From Rubinisphaera italica (GTDB lineage Bacteria; Planctomycetota; Planctomycetia; Planctomycetales; Planctomycetaceae): a DNA stretch of 64,000 bases. The notes beneath the pieces are model-generated. The model saw nothing but the letters and a program-made list of their open reading frames with translations, was not told the origin of the DNA and made no database searches. The DNA lies in NCBI RefSeq assembly GCF_007859715.1, contig NZ_SJPG01000001.1:372001-436000 (forward strand). The letters are read 5' to 3'. Position 1 is the first letter of the stretch. Every line of letters begins with the position of its first letter. Below, in pieces: positions 10,283 to 19,486 of this stretch. Made by a program: the position numbers and the translations under genes.

Positions 10283-11506
10283 TCATGCTGCTTTCCTGGA
10301 AACCTTATTAAGCAACTTATGCAGATCTTCTGCGTGATTATCACGATTGAAATGCAGCGTTACATAATCTTGACCTGACTTCCCCATACTCTCAGATATT
10401 TGGGGGTCGACAGCCATCGCCATAACCGCCTTTCTTAATTCTTCGGGCTTACCAGGATGAATAAAAACGCCTCCATTCGCTGATTCCAGAACTTCTCGTA
10501 TGACACCATCAATTCCCAAAATCACTGGACGACCAGCAGCCATGTAATCAAAGACTTTATTTGGATAGACAGTCTTAAACATAGGAATATCTTGTAAAGT
10601 CGCCAGGCAAACATTCGAGGCGGTCAGATAGGCAGACATTTCCTGTTTTGCTACCCCTCCGGTAAATGTTAAATTGGTAAGATTTAATTCCTTCGCGAGT
10701 TGCTGGAGACGCGGTCGCTCTTTGCCATCACCAACAATCAAATAGTGGATTTCTGGTGCATCAGTCATACTTGCGGCATGAAGAATCGTATCGATATCGT
10801 TTGCCATTCCAAGTGCACCTGCATATGTTGCAATGAACTTGTTTTCCAGATTCAACTCTTTGCGGATATCTCTTGTATCCATGCTGGAATTAAACATCTC
10901 TGGATCGACACCATTTGGAATGACTGAAATTTTTTCCGCTTTGATTCCTTTGCTCAAAAGGTAATCTTGATATGCCGGAGAGTTCACCAAAATGTGAGAG
11001 GCTCTGGCATAGAGAAAAGATTCAAGTTGACGAGCCATCCAGATCAACACTGGATTTTTCAGCACACCCATGTTAACTGCAAATTCAGGCCACAGGTCAC
11101 GTACTTCCAGTAAAAATGGACAACGCCGAATCACACTGAGGATCCATGCAGATACGGCTTGGAAGATAGGCGGTGTTGTCCCAATCACGAGATCAGCTTT
11201 TCCCGCACTCAAACCTGCCAGGACAGAGGTGACCATAAATGAAAGAAAAGAAACCACACGCCATACAAAGCTTCGATGATAGGTAGGAATCGTATATGCC
11301 CGTAGCACATTTATCCCGTCAATTGTTTCTTTAGAAACTAATCCTTTGGATCCCTCTTTTCGGATTCCATCGAGATAATTAGTGTCACTGGCAACAACCG
11401 TAAAATCGTATCCCCGTTTGACCAGTCTACATGCCATCTCATAATGACGCGTCCCACCTCCCTGGCCAGGAGAGACAAATGCCTGATGAACTAAGAGAAC
11501 TCGCAT
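10283..11506 (-). CDS. Glycosyltransferase family 4 (WbuB-like)
   Basis: This 407-residue retaining GT-B enzyme would transfer a sugar from a nucleotide donor to a growing lipid-linked polysaccharide at the cytoplasmic membrane face. The N-terminal Rossmann half starts MRVLLVHQAFVSPGQGGGTR and includes LLEVRDLWPEFAV. The C-terminal donor half has VIPNGVDPEMF, FTGGVAKQEM and the acidic VFDYMAAGRPVILGIDG region in place of the usual EXXXXXXXE motif. It resembles the WbuB-type GT4 subgroup. Its ATG (11506) overlaps the TAA of the preceding heparinase-like gene by one base (TAATG), so the pair is co-translated. It is the last gene of the minus-strand exopolysaccharide run. Confidence 0.85.
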   Translation of the reverse strand: MRVLLVHQAFVSPGQGGGTRHYEMACRLVKRGYDFTVVASDTNYLDGIRKEGSKGLVSKETIDGINVLRAYTIPTYHRSFVWRVVSFLSFMVTSVLAGLSAGKADLVIGTTPPIFQAVSAWILSVIRRCPFLLEVRDLWPEFAVNMGVLKNPVLIWMARQLESFLYARASHILVNSPAYQDYLLSKGIKAEKISVIPNGVDPEMFNSSMDTRDIRKELNLENKFIATYAGALGMANDIDTILHAASMTDAPEIHYLIVGDGKERPRLQQLAKELNLTNLTFTGGVAKQEMSAYLTASNVCLATLQDIPMFKTVYPNKVFDYMAAGRPVILGIDGVIREVLESANGGVFIHPGKPEELRKAVMAMAVDPQISESMGKSGQDYVTLHFNRDNHAEDLHKLLNKVSRKAA

Positions 11507-13665
11507 TATTCGATTTCCATTTCGTCTGAGATATTTCCATTCATGGAAACATGATTGATTAAACGCCCCGCATCGCCAAGCCTTATGTCTGCAGCCCAGT
11601 CCGGAGAACTGATTTGAAGTTCGTTGTTATTAAAAGACATTTGACTTTCAGAAGGGCCAAATAGTGTCCAATAAGTTACCGCGTGAGTATTTACGGTTGC
11701 GTTAATGGATAAATTTGGAACTCGATGAAGGTAATATGCAGAATGCCATCCTCGAGTACTCTGAGGATCAGCTCTGACAAGCGAACATTGCATGTCGCCT
11801 GATGCAATGATCTTCATCTGATAACCTCCAGACTCCAATTCAAGCTTTAGCATTCCTGATGCCGCATCCAATTCGTATGGAGCATCACATAACTGCCAGT
11901 GAAGACAATATTCGTGCGACTGACGACCAGAAAGTTTATCAATAACAAGCCAGTGCTCTTCACCCAGCCTTAACAGGCCTCTACGACAGCTAACTGGATC
12001 CTTGAGCCTGAAGTAACCATCGTGACTTCCTTCCCACCAATCCAGTAGTTGTCCAGGAGAAGACTGTCTGTGTTCCTGTTGGCCAGTGACCCACGGATAC
12101 CAGAAAAAGCGACTCACTTTTTCCATCTGGTCATTGCCGTCTACAGTAACAGCATTATGATTACAAGTTAAGCCTAACTGTTTATCCCATGGTGCAGGAG
12201 AATTATAGCTGTAAGTTCCAGGATCGATCGCGATATTTTTGCCTCGCCACCAAAGGTCGAAATGAAGCATATCTGCCTGAGAGGGGCGATGCCTGAACTT
12301 TCCCGCCCGAGTCATCGCAAAGCTCTCGCTTGTCCTGATTACATGATAGCCACCCTCAACAGCAGAATATCGTTGCTTTTGACCTTCAATGATTTCAGAA
12401 TTCAATGACGACGCACCACCTAGCCAGAGTAGCTCCTCATCCCAGGGGCCATTTTCAAAGCAACGCCGATGATCGCATATTCCATGTGCGGCTTGCACAA
12501 TTGGTCGATAATCCTGATAGTCGCATTCACTCAAAGGGAATACCAAGGCTCCATCGTTTTGACCATAGCAGGGAACTTGCCCACTTTGCTGGTCCTGAAC
12601 TTGATAAAGAAAATTACCTGCAAGATGGATTCGCTCTCGTAAGGAATCCGTCAATCTCTCTTCATGGAGTTCGCCGAGCCTCCAACACCAGAGATAGAGA
12701 TGTAACATAACTCGATGATAATTCATCGAATGCTGCGAAAAAGTACCATCCGCATAAATAAGCTCCTGGGCTTGCTTCTCCAGATATATACGCCCCATAT
12801 TTTTCCAGGGAGATGCCATCTTCAACTCAGGAAAAAGCAAACCAATTGTCCATAATGCTGCCGCTTCACTAACTCCATGATTGTTTTTCTGACTCAAAGC
12901 ATAATCGATTGTGGCAGCAATTCTCTGACCTGAAATCGCAATCATTTTCAGGAGACTCGCAATTCGCTCGGGGGTTGATGATAAGGAATTCGCAAATCCA
13001 TACAGGCCAAAGCACCATGCCAATACACGCAAACTGATTTCCTGTCCGCACTTCCAGTGAATACCTGCTTGAGGTCGATTACTGCACTTCCAATCTTCTA
13101 CTGAGTCCCAAAATGCTTGCGCATAACTTTCGTCAGGTTTACGCCAGTAAGCACGTACTAATAAGAAAGCCGATGAAAACCGCGAAGGCTCCCATAGCAC
13201 TTTAATATCGCCATGTTCAAAATCCGAGATCTCGCACCAATGGCTATCCGAGTCGACCCTCATACCAGTCCATGGATTCTCATGCCAGTCGGGAGGCCAA
13301 CTGCTTTTGATTTCATGAAATCCAAAATATCGATTCACTCCCGAAATTAATCGATCCGCCTGTTTGATCGTATTCGAGTCATTTCCATCCAAAGCTTGAA
13401 AATGCTGAAAGTACTTGGGGCGATCGGCCGGTGAAAAGAAAAAGGGGAGGTCTTGTTTCTCGCGATTCCACAGGATTTCATCAGGACCAGAAATGGTCGG
13501 ATTCTTTAACAGGGCATCCAGAGAATGATTGTCCCAGTGTGAGATTGGGAATTGCTTTTGCAACATCCCACTCTTCTTGCGGAACTCATAGCAAAATCGA
13601 TCCATTAACCACAAAGGCCCAAGAGCTTTCAGCATCCGGTAGGCCATTGGCAATTTGGACAACAC
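11506..13665 (-). CDS. Heparinase II/III-like polysaccharide lyase family protein
   Basis: The 719-residue protein has an alpha/alpha toroid-type N-terminal half (for example HWKCGQEISLRVLAWCFGLY and NNHGVSEAAALWTIG). The C-terminal half is the heparinase II/III beta-sandwich, with MLHFDLWWRGKNIAIDPGTY and LTCNHNAVTVDG. The Asn-His-rich NNHG and CNHNAV segments are in positions expected for substrate binding and catalysis. Such enzymes cleave uronic-acid polysaccharides by beta-elimination. In exopolysaccharide loci they may trim or release the polymer the locus makes, which fits the UDP-ManNAcA genes upstream. No clear signal peptide is seen, so its location is unclear. Confidence 0.8.
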   Translation of the reverse strand: MLSKLPMAYRMLKALGPLWLMDRFCYEFRKKSGMLQKQFPISHWDNHSLDALLKNPTISGPDEILWNREKQDLPFFFSPADRPKYFQHFQALDGNDSNTIKQADRLISGVNRYFGFHEIKSSWPPDWHENPWTGMRVDSDSHWCEISDFEHGDIKVLWEPSRFSSAFLLVRAYWRKPDESYAQAFWDSVEDWKCSNRPQAGIHWKCGQEISLRVLAWCFGLYGFANSLSSTPERIASLLKMIAISGQRIAATIDYALSQKNNHGVSEAAALWTIGLLFPELKMASPWKNMGRIYLEKQAQELIYADGTFSQHSMNYHRVMLHLYLWCWRLGELHEERLTDSLRERIHLAGNFLYQVQDQQSGQVPCYGQNDGALVFPLSECDYQDYRPIVQAAHGICDHRRCFENGPWDEELLWLGGASSLNSEIIEGQKQRYSAVEGGYHVIRTSESFAMTRAGKFRHRPSQADMLHFDLWWRGKNIAIDPGTYSYNSPAPWDKQLGLTCNHNAVTVDGNDQMEKVSRFFWYPWVTGQQEHRQSSPGQLLDWWEGSHDGYFRLKDPVSCRRGLLRLGEEHWLVIDKLSGRQSHEYCLHWQLCDAPYELDAASGMLKLELESGGYQMKIIASGDMQCSLVRADPQSTRGWHSAYYLHRVPNLSINATVNTHAVTYWTLFGPSESQMSFNNNELQISSPDWAADIRLGDAGRLINHVSMNGNISDEMEIE

Positions 13666-13839
13666 GTTCCTGAACTTCCCGTTTCTTGAGACAATTTCAA
13701 TTGAGGTAATTTAGAGTCGAATCCATTAATGATCCTGTCTTCGATGAAAAGCTCTAAAACCGTGGTAAATTAGTCTATGATCAAAGATTTGTGTACCCGA
13801 GTTTTTTGTCAGAAAAATGCAAGAGAAATGCACCTGGCA

Positions 13840-16026
13840 TTACCCCGCCTGTTTCACAATTCGAGCAGTTTCGGAAACAGATTCCGTAACTACAGAGAAT
13901 GGCGTTCCTTCACGCAAACTCTGAACGGCAAGAATTGAGGCCAAGGTCGTCGCGCGTATCTCTTCCCAGGAAATTGGCAATCCAAAACCCGTCTTAATCG
14001 CGTCAGTGAAGGCAACTAATTCAGCAAGGTGTCCCTTGTCCTGATTTCCTTTCCAAAGTCGCTTCCGTTTCCCTTGGAACCAGCTTTCTGCGGAATTGAA
14101 ATCGTCGATGACACAGACTTTGCCTCCGCCAAACACTTCCACTCTCTCTTTGGAGAAACTTTTATCACCACCTGCCAGATATCCAATATTGGACACAGAC
14201 CCATTCTCATGTCGAAGAGTGATGAAACATTGATCATCCGTAATTCCAGGGGCATCAGGACCACCAATCGATTCCGCAAACACACGAGAGACTGGAGAAC
14301 CAATCAGATAGGTGGCCAGATCGATCGCATGACAGGCTTCTCCAATGATTCGACCGCCTCCTGCTTCTTCATCTTGCACCCAATGATCGGCCGGAATTGC
14401 CCCGGCATTAAAACGGATTGAAACGGTAAGCGGACATTCCACATCCTGATAATACTTCTTTACCGCCTTGGCCGCTGGTGAAAAGCGGCGATTAAAACCG
14501 ACCATTAAAATGCCGGCTGAGTCTCCCGCGGATTTCCAGCTTTCTTCAATTCCGATAAGCTCCTCAACATTCAGGCAGAGCGGCTTTTCAACAAAGACAT
14601 GTTTGCCATTCAAAAGTCCTTGCGAAACCTGCCGGGCATGTTGATCATGTCGAGTCAAAACAAAAACAGCATCGACCTGATCACTGTCGAATACATCCTG
14701 TTCGTCACTACTCGCAAGAGCGAACCCAAGCTTCTTACCACAATGCGAGGCAGACAATCCGCCTGAAGTACACAGCACATGAGGCTCGACAGCCGGAATT
14801 CCCATGAGCTTAGGCAACAGAGTCATTCTCGCAAAATTGCCAGCTCCCAGACATCCTATACTTATCGTTACAGTAGACTTCTTGACAGTTGGTCTAAACT
14901 GAACTGATCGTTCGACAGCAGTATCTTCACAATACTGCAAAATAATCCCCAGATAGGGTTCGCTGTTTGATTCAATCAAATCATAAGCAGACTTCGCGTT
15001 TTCAATTTCAAATCGATGAGAAATTAATGGCTTCACATCCAGCTTGCCGGTAGACATCAAGCCCAGTAATGCCTGCATATTTCTTTGCTCAGTCCAACGT
15101 ACATAAGCCGCGGGATAGTCCAGCCCTCCTTCTTCATACTGACTATCATATCGTCCTGGTCCATATGAACAGGAAACTACAAATTCGGCTTCCTTAAAAT
15201 AGAAGGGACGACGATCTAACTCTAATCCAACTACCCCAACCAGCACCACGCGTCCTTTCTGACGTACTGCACCGGCTGCCAAATCTATTGGTCCATTAGA
15301 CTTGGTAGATGCAGTAATCAAAACTGCATCTGCTCCCAAACCATGGGTCATCTGATCGACATCCGAGGCTCTTATCCCTGGACGGGCCTCAACAGCCCCC
15401 ATTCTCTTGGCAAGTTCACATTTAGCAGGATCCAGATCTGTTCCAATAACCCTAACGCCAGCGGCATTCAATAAACCGACTGCTATTTGACCAACTAATC
15501 CCAAACCGATAACAAACGCGGTCTCTCCCAGGTTAAGTTCTGCAAGCCGAACTCCCTGTAACGCGATGGAACCCAGTACAGTAAAAGAAGCCTCTTCAAA
15601 TGAGACTCCATCAGGAATGCGAGCACACATGTTTTTGGGGACACAAACAACCTCAGCATGAGGTCCTGCAGTTGCGACATGGTCGCCGGGCTTAAACTCC
15701 TGAACTCCAGCACCAACAGTTAACACTGTACCCGCTGAGCAATACCCCAACGGCATCGGGTCATCAAGTTTTTCTCTAATCTGCTGAATGGTATTCCGAA
15801 GCCCTTCCTGCCTGACCTTATCCACGATACGCTTGACATGATCAGGCCTTGACCTTGCTTTTTCAAGCATAGACTTTTGCGCCAATTCCCTAAGTGACTT
15901 CTCTGTTCCAGCGGAAATCAGGGAACGTTGCGTTGCCACTAATACACATCCCGGCCTAGCCATAGGGCTAGGAACGTGTAAAACAGTAAGGCTACCGCTA
16001 CCAATATTCTGGATAACTTGTTTCAT
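13840..16026 (-). CDS. Fused zinc-type alcohol dehydrogenase and Gfo/Idh/MocA oxidoreductase
   Basis: In this 728-residue two-domain protein, residues about 1-365 are a medium-chain dehydrogenase (VLVATQRSLISAGTEKSL, CSAGTVLTVGAG, VIGLGLVGQIAVGLLNAAGV with a Rossmann glycine motif). Residues about 375-728 are a Gfo/Idh/MocA enzyme (ISIGCLGAGNFARMTLLPKL, HVFVEKPLCLNVEEL with the conserved EKP, and GGRIIGEACHAIDLATYLIG). The pair could oxidise and reduce a sugar at adjacent positions using NAD(P)(H), in nucleotide-sugar or polymer modification. The classical structural-zinc cysteine cluster is not evident. This fusion is seen in several polysaccharide loci. It follows the sulfotransferase gene by about 75 bp. 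Confidence 0.85.
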   Translation of the reverse strand: MKQVIQNIGSGSLTVLHVPSPMARPGCVLVATQRSLISAGTEKSLRELAQKSMLEKARSRPDHVKRIVDKVRQEGLRNTIQQIREKLDDPMPLGYCSAGTVLTVGAGVQEFKPGDHVATAGPHAEVVCVPKNMCARIPDGVSFEEASFTVLGSIALQGVRLAELNLGETAFVIGLGLVGQIAVGLLNAAGVRVIGTDLDPAKCELAKRMGAVEARPGIRASDVDQMTHGLGADAVLITASTKSNGPIDLAAGAVRQKGRVVLVGVVGLELDRRPFYFKEAEFVVSCSYGPGRYDSQYEEGGLDYPAAYVRWTEQRNMQALLGLMSTGKLDVKPLISHRFEIENAKSAYDLIESNSEPYLGIILQYCEDTAVERSVQFRPTVKKSTVTISIGCLGAGNFARMTLLPKLMGIPAVEPHVLCTSGGLSASHCGKKLGFALASSDEQDVFDSDQVDAVFVLTRHDQHARQVSQGLLNGKHVFVEKPLCLNVEELIGIEESWKSAGDSAGILMVGFNRRFSPAAKAVKKYYQDVECPLTVSIRFNAGAIPADHWVQDEEAGGGRIIGEACHAIDLATYLIGSPVSRVFAESIGGPDAPGITDDQCFITLRHENGSVSNIGYLAGGDKSFSKERVEVFGGGKVCVIDDFNSAESWFQGKRKRLWKGNQDKGHLAELVAFTDAIKTGFGLPISWEEIRATTLASILAVQSLREGTPFSVVTESVSETARIVKQAG

Positions 16027-16100
16027 TAGTGTACTTATCTATGAATGACCAATATTATATAATGCAATATGTAAATACGTTTCAAATCGTTCCCGAATAA

Positions 16101-16925
16101 TCATCTCTTTACCAAAACTCGCTTCTGTAATCGATATGCAGACATTACTGGGCGAAAGAGTAAATGGCGGATGACTAATGGCATCAACCCTTCACGTAAT
16201 TTATCGGAAGTTTTGTTTTGCTCCTGGAAATTATGCACATCCATTGAAAACGCTTCTCCGTATTGCTTTACTTGACGTGGAAACACTTCTTTCTCGACAT
16301 AACTATACAATATTCCATCCTCCTTGTTTGCTTCCTCAAGCATCCGGCGTTCACGCGTACTGTTGAGAATATTATTTTTTATAAAGTTATCTTCTGCTAC
16401 ATTCCTAGGTGAGTAGTGTATATCCAATAATGGGTATAACTTATTCATTAGTACAAGTGATGCATCAAATTGTTCAACAATACCCGCAAATTCAATCTGA
16501 TTCTTCAACACTTCTATAGCTCGTTCTGCGGATTCTTGCCCACATAACCGTCGACACTGAAAGTTTCTGTACTCTTCATTAGAGATCCACTCATCAAAAC
16601 TAACGATTTTATGCATCTTTTGGATCTGATACTGATAATGAGATGCACATCTCTTGAGAGGATCTCGAAAAAATGTAAAATACCTTATACTTGGTTCATC
16701 TTCTCTTGAAATAATGTAAGGTTTTAAAGAATGTCCTGCGATTGACTGCAAGTTACAATAAACCCTTTTGGTCTTTCTTAAATCAGAAGACGTAAAATTA
16801 CTCACTTCTGAGTTCCACGGTGTTTCCCAACTTCTTACGTCCGCATGATGGATGCCAAAAGATTTTCGTAATATTGACACCATTGTAGAACCAGCAGTTT
16901 TCTCAATGTGTACGAATGCCAGCAT
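16101..16925 (-). CDS. Sulfotransferase family 2 protein
   Basis: The 274-residue product begins MLAFVHIEKTAGSTMVSILR, the 5'-phosphosulfate-binding loop of PAPS-dependent carbohydrate sulfotransferases. It then has YFTFFRDPLKRCASHYQYQI, matching the 3'-phosphate-binding RDPxxRxxSxY segment. It would sulfate a sugar hydroxyl of the exopolysaccharide. Sulfated polysaccharides are common in marine planctomycetes. Its start lies 23 bp inside the 3' end of the flippase gene, indicating translational coupling. The C-terminal third is basic and poorly conserved. Confidence 0.85.
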   Translation of the reverse strand: MLAFVHIEKTAGSTMVSILRKSFGIHHADVRSWETPWNSEVSNFTSSDLRKTKRVYCNLQSIAGHSLKPYIISREDEPSIRYFTFFRDPLKRCASHYQYQIQKMHKIVSFDEWISNEEYRNFQCRRLCGQESAERAIEVLKNQIEFAGIVEQFDASLVLMNKLYPLLDIHYSPRNVAEDNFIKNNILNSTRERRMLEEANKEDGILYSYVEKEVFPRQVKQYGEAFSMDVHNFQEQNKTSDKLREGLMPLVIRHLLFRPVMSAYRLQKRVLVKR

Positions 16926-18195
16926 AATTCACTCCAAAAATAAATAAGGGATTGATCCCCAGTCTCCACTTAACAATAAACAGCAAGGTGATCATCAATA
17001 ATAGTCGCGACAGGAAAGAAGCAACTACTCCCCCAGCAGCCCCCATAGAAGGAATCAATAGAACAGAAAATATGGCAAAGCATAAAGAGTTTAATAAATA
17101 TGCAACAATACAGTCACTCTGGTGACCGGACAAATATACTACTTGATTTAATGGGCCGAAAGATGATGTAAGCATTAGGCCAAATGCAAGCATTACTATG
17201 CTTGTATAACAACCCGTATAATCATTACCAAACAGTTGCAAAGCAAATGGAGCAAATATAATAACTGCAAGAGTAGATATAACTCCCATGAGAACACATC
17301 GAAACGTCACCCGCCTGAGGCTTAGAACAAGCCTATAACGATCGCGTTCGTCACATAACAGTCTTGATATATTTGAAGCCTCTAGCATAGTTATTGCCTG
17401 TTGCCCTAATAAGACAACGATACCAAGCTTCACTATAACTGAATAGTGAGCCGCAATCTCTGGCCCCCCAATAATCCCACAAAACACAGGGCCAGACTGC
17501 AATTGGATATAATTCAGAAAGTTAACAACTGCGAAAAGAGCACCTGAAATCAACCATTGTTTGTTTATTTTGCACTGAGCACATGTTCCACTTTCTGTGA
17601 TTGCTACACTTACACAGCAAGCGCCTGCAAAAGCAACGACGCCATGTGATAGGCATAGACACGAAAAGACGCCGGCACATTTCAGGTCACTGGGATACCA
17701 TTGGCCCGCGAATAGTATCAGCATAATGGCAATTGCAATCGTCACCACGGAAAGAATCTGCGAAAGCAGGGTTTTGCCAAAGCTCACCAATTGTGATTCT
17801 ATTATTAAATACTGTGTGTAGACAAGCAGGAAAATCGAACAGACAATAACGTCATGACTATCAAAAGCATTATTTTGGTCACGAAAGCTGATAAATACTG
17901 CGTTAAGAATTACCAGAATAATAAGAGACCCGACCAGCGAGTAAATATGAGAAGCATATATAATTTCCCTGACTTGTAACAACTGTTTACTCTTGTTTAA
18001 CTTTGGGACAAAGCGAAGCAATGCTCCATCCATGCCGATTTTTGATAATATAGTGCACGCCAGCATAATCGAATAAGCTACTGAGTAGTACCCGTAATTT
18101 ATTGTCCCCAAATATCTTGCAACTACTAATGTTAGCAAGATGGACATTAACGCAGCAAGGCTTCTTAAAACCACAGCTGATATAGAAAGCCACAT
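16903..18195 (-). CDS. Wzx-like polysaccharide flippase
   Basis: The 430-residue integral membrane protein has about 12 predicted hydrophobic segments and an N-terminal LVVARYLGTINYGYYSVAYS segment, typical of MATE/MOP-superfamily polysaccharide exporters. The family moves undecaprenyl-linked repeat units across the inner membrane. Its position next to a Wzy-like polymerase and glycosyltransferases supports a Wzx/Wzy-type pathway. The extreme C-terminus overlaps the sulfotransferase start. Base composition here (16.0-20.8 kb) is more AT-rich than the flanks, suggesting that the variable middle of the locus was exchanged horizontally. Confidence 0.85.
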   Translation of the reverse strand: MWLSISAVVLRSLAALMSILLTLVVARYLGTINYGYYSVAYSIMLACTILSKIGMDGALLRFVPKLNKSKQLLQVREIIYASHIYSLVGSLIILVILNAVFISFRDQNNAFDSHDVIVCSIFLLVYTQYLIIESQLVSFGKTLLSQILSVVTIAIAIMLILFAGQWYPSDLKCAGVFSCLCLSHGVVAFAGACCVSVAITESGTCAQCKINKQWLISGALFAVVNFLNYIQLQSGPVFCGIIGGPEIAAHYSVIVKLGIVVLLGQQAITMLEASNISRLLCDERDRYRLVLSLRRVTFRCVLMGVISTLAVIIFAPFALQLFGNDYTGCYTSIVMLAFGLMLTSSFGPLNQVVYLSGHQSDCIVAYLLNSLCFAIFSVLLIPSMGAAGGVVASFLSRLLLMITLLFIVKWRLGINPLFIFGVNYAGIRTH

Positions 18196-18319
18196 ATGAA
18201 CACCTTATGTTTTAGTAGCCATTGCCGGCTACGCCAATTATTCTTTTATAACAACGAAGGCGTGATCGATACTAGCAATCAATAAGGTGTAGATGCAACA
18301 TGCCCAATCATTGCACATA

Positions 18320-19471
18320 CTAATTGACCGTTGCGCATATTTGCTCATAAGCATAAACATACATGCCTATAACATGGCTGGCTATTACATTGTTTGAGTA
18401 TTTTTCCTTTACTAAATCAGCAACGTTACTCGAAAGGACCATATTATTTGCGCGAATTGAATGCGTTGCCTTTTTAAACAATTCACTTAATGAGTCAGGA
18501 TCAAAACTGCTAACCCAAATTGCCCCGCTAGTATCTCGCAATTCACCGTAGGCGGGGATGTCAGATAGTATCGGCACGCAACCGCAAGCCATGGATTCCA
18601 GGATTGAACATGAAAGCTGATCAGTCATGGGCACTGAAATTGCATAATCGCTAATGTGAAGAACATCAGAGACTTCTTTTTGTGTCATAATTCCCTTAAG
18701 AATTTGGATTCTTCCTGAATCAATGCCGATCTTAGCAAGATTTTCTGTCTCCTTAAGGTATACTGAATCCGCATCACCACTGATCACAAGTAGATAAGCA
18801 TCACCGCCTTTGTCTAAATACCGCATGAACCCAGCTATCATTTCCTTAGTTCGGTACAACTCTGTGGCCCGTCGGTTAATACAAAACACCGGCATTCCAT
18901 CCTCAATGCCATAAGTTTCCCTAATTTGTAAGCGTTGATCCTCGTTAATGGGCTGGAATATATCTGAATCGTACCCAAGAGGGAAAGTGTGAATTTTAAC
19001 TTGCGTAGAAGAACCTAAAATACTCTTGACTGCTTCAGCCATTGCCGGAGAGGATGCTGTGATACATAGAGCGTGGCTCAGCACCTTACGCATGAGCCAG
19101 CGGCTTAACCATCCGTACTGCTGATAACAGTAAACCTCAGATCCATAGGTCGTCACAACATAAGGGCATCCGCTCATATAGGCCACCATTGAATTTCCGG
19201 AGGCACTGTGGGCGTGAAGTATTGATCCGCTAAGTGTTTTTGACATCCACCTCAGCTTGATACCTGAAATCATAACGTTAAATATCTTTGGAATATTTCT
19301 GATACCATACATGGAAGGTATCAGATGCATGCATTCGTCACCTGCTGTTTTATCCTGAGGCACTGTTGATAATATTCTAACTTCAAGATTACATATATCA
19401 GATAGTTTCTTCCACCGTAGTAAGTGAACGCTTTTATGATTCGCTACAAAGTAGATTTTTCTCGGATGCAT
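18320..19471 (-). CDS. Glycosyltransferase family 4
   Basis: The 383-residue GT-B enzyme has an N-terminal IYFVANHKSVHLLRWKKLSD segment and a C-terminal donor domain with FPLGYDSDIFQP and VPMTDQLSCSILESMACGCV. The last carries the ESMACG form of the family 4 EX7E motif. It would add one sugar of the repeat unit on the cytoplasmic side of the membrane. It lies 15 bp after the polymerase gene and probably shares its transcript. Confidence 0.85.
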   Translation of the reverse strand: MHPRKIYFVANHKSVHLLRWKKLSDICNLEVRILSTVPQDKTAGDECMHLIPSMYGIRNIPKIFNVMISGIKLRWMSKTLSGSILHAHSASGNSMVAYMSGCPYVVTTYGSEVYCYQQYGWLSRWLMRKVLSHALCITASSPAMAEAVKSILGSSTQVKIHTFPLGYDSDIFQPINEDQRLQIRETYGIEDGMPVFCINRRATELYRTKEMIAGFMRYLDKGGDAYLLVISGDADSVYLKETENLAKIGIDSGRIQILKGIMTQKEVSDVLHISDYAISVPMTDQLSCSILESMACGCVPILSDIPAYGELRDTSGAIWVSSFDPDSLSELFKKATHSIRANNMVLSSNVADLVKEKYSNNVIASHVIGMYVYAYEQICATVN

Positions 19472-19486
19472 TACTGTGTACCTAAC

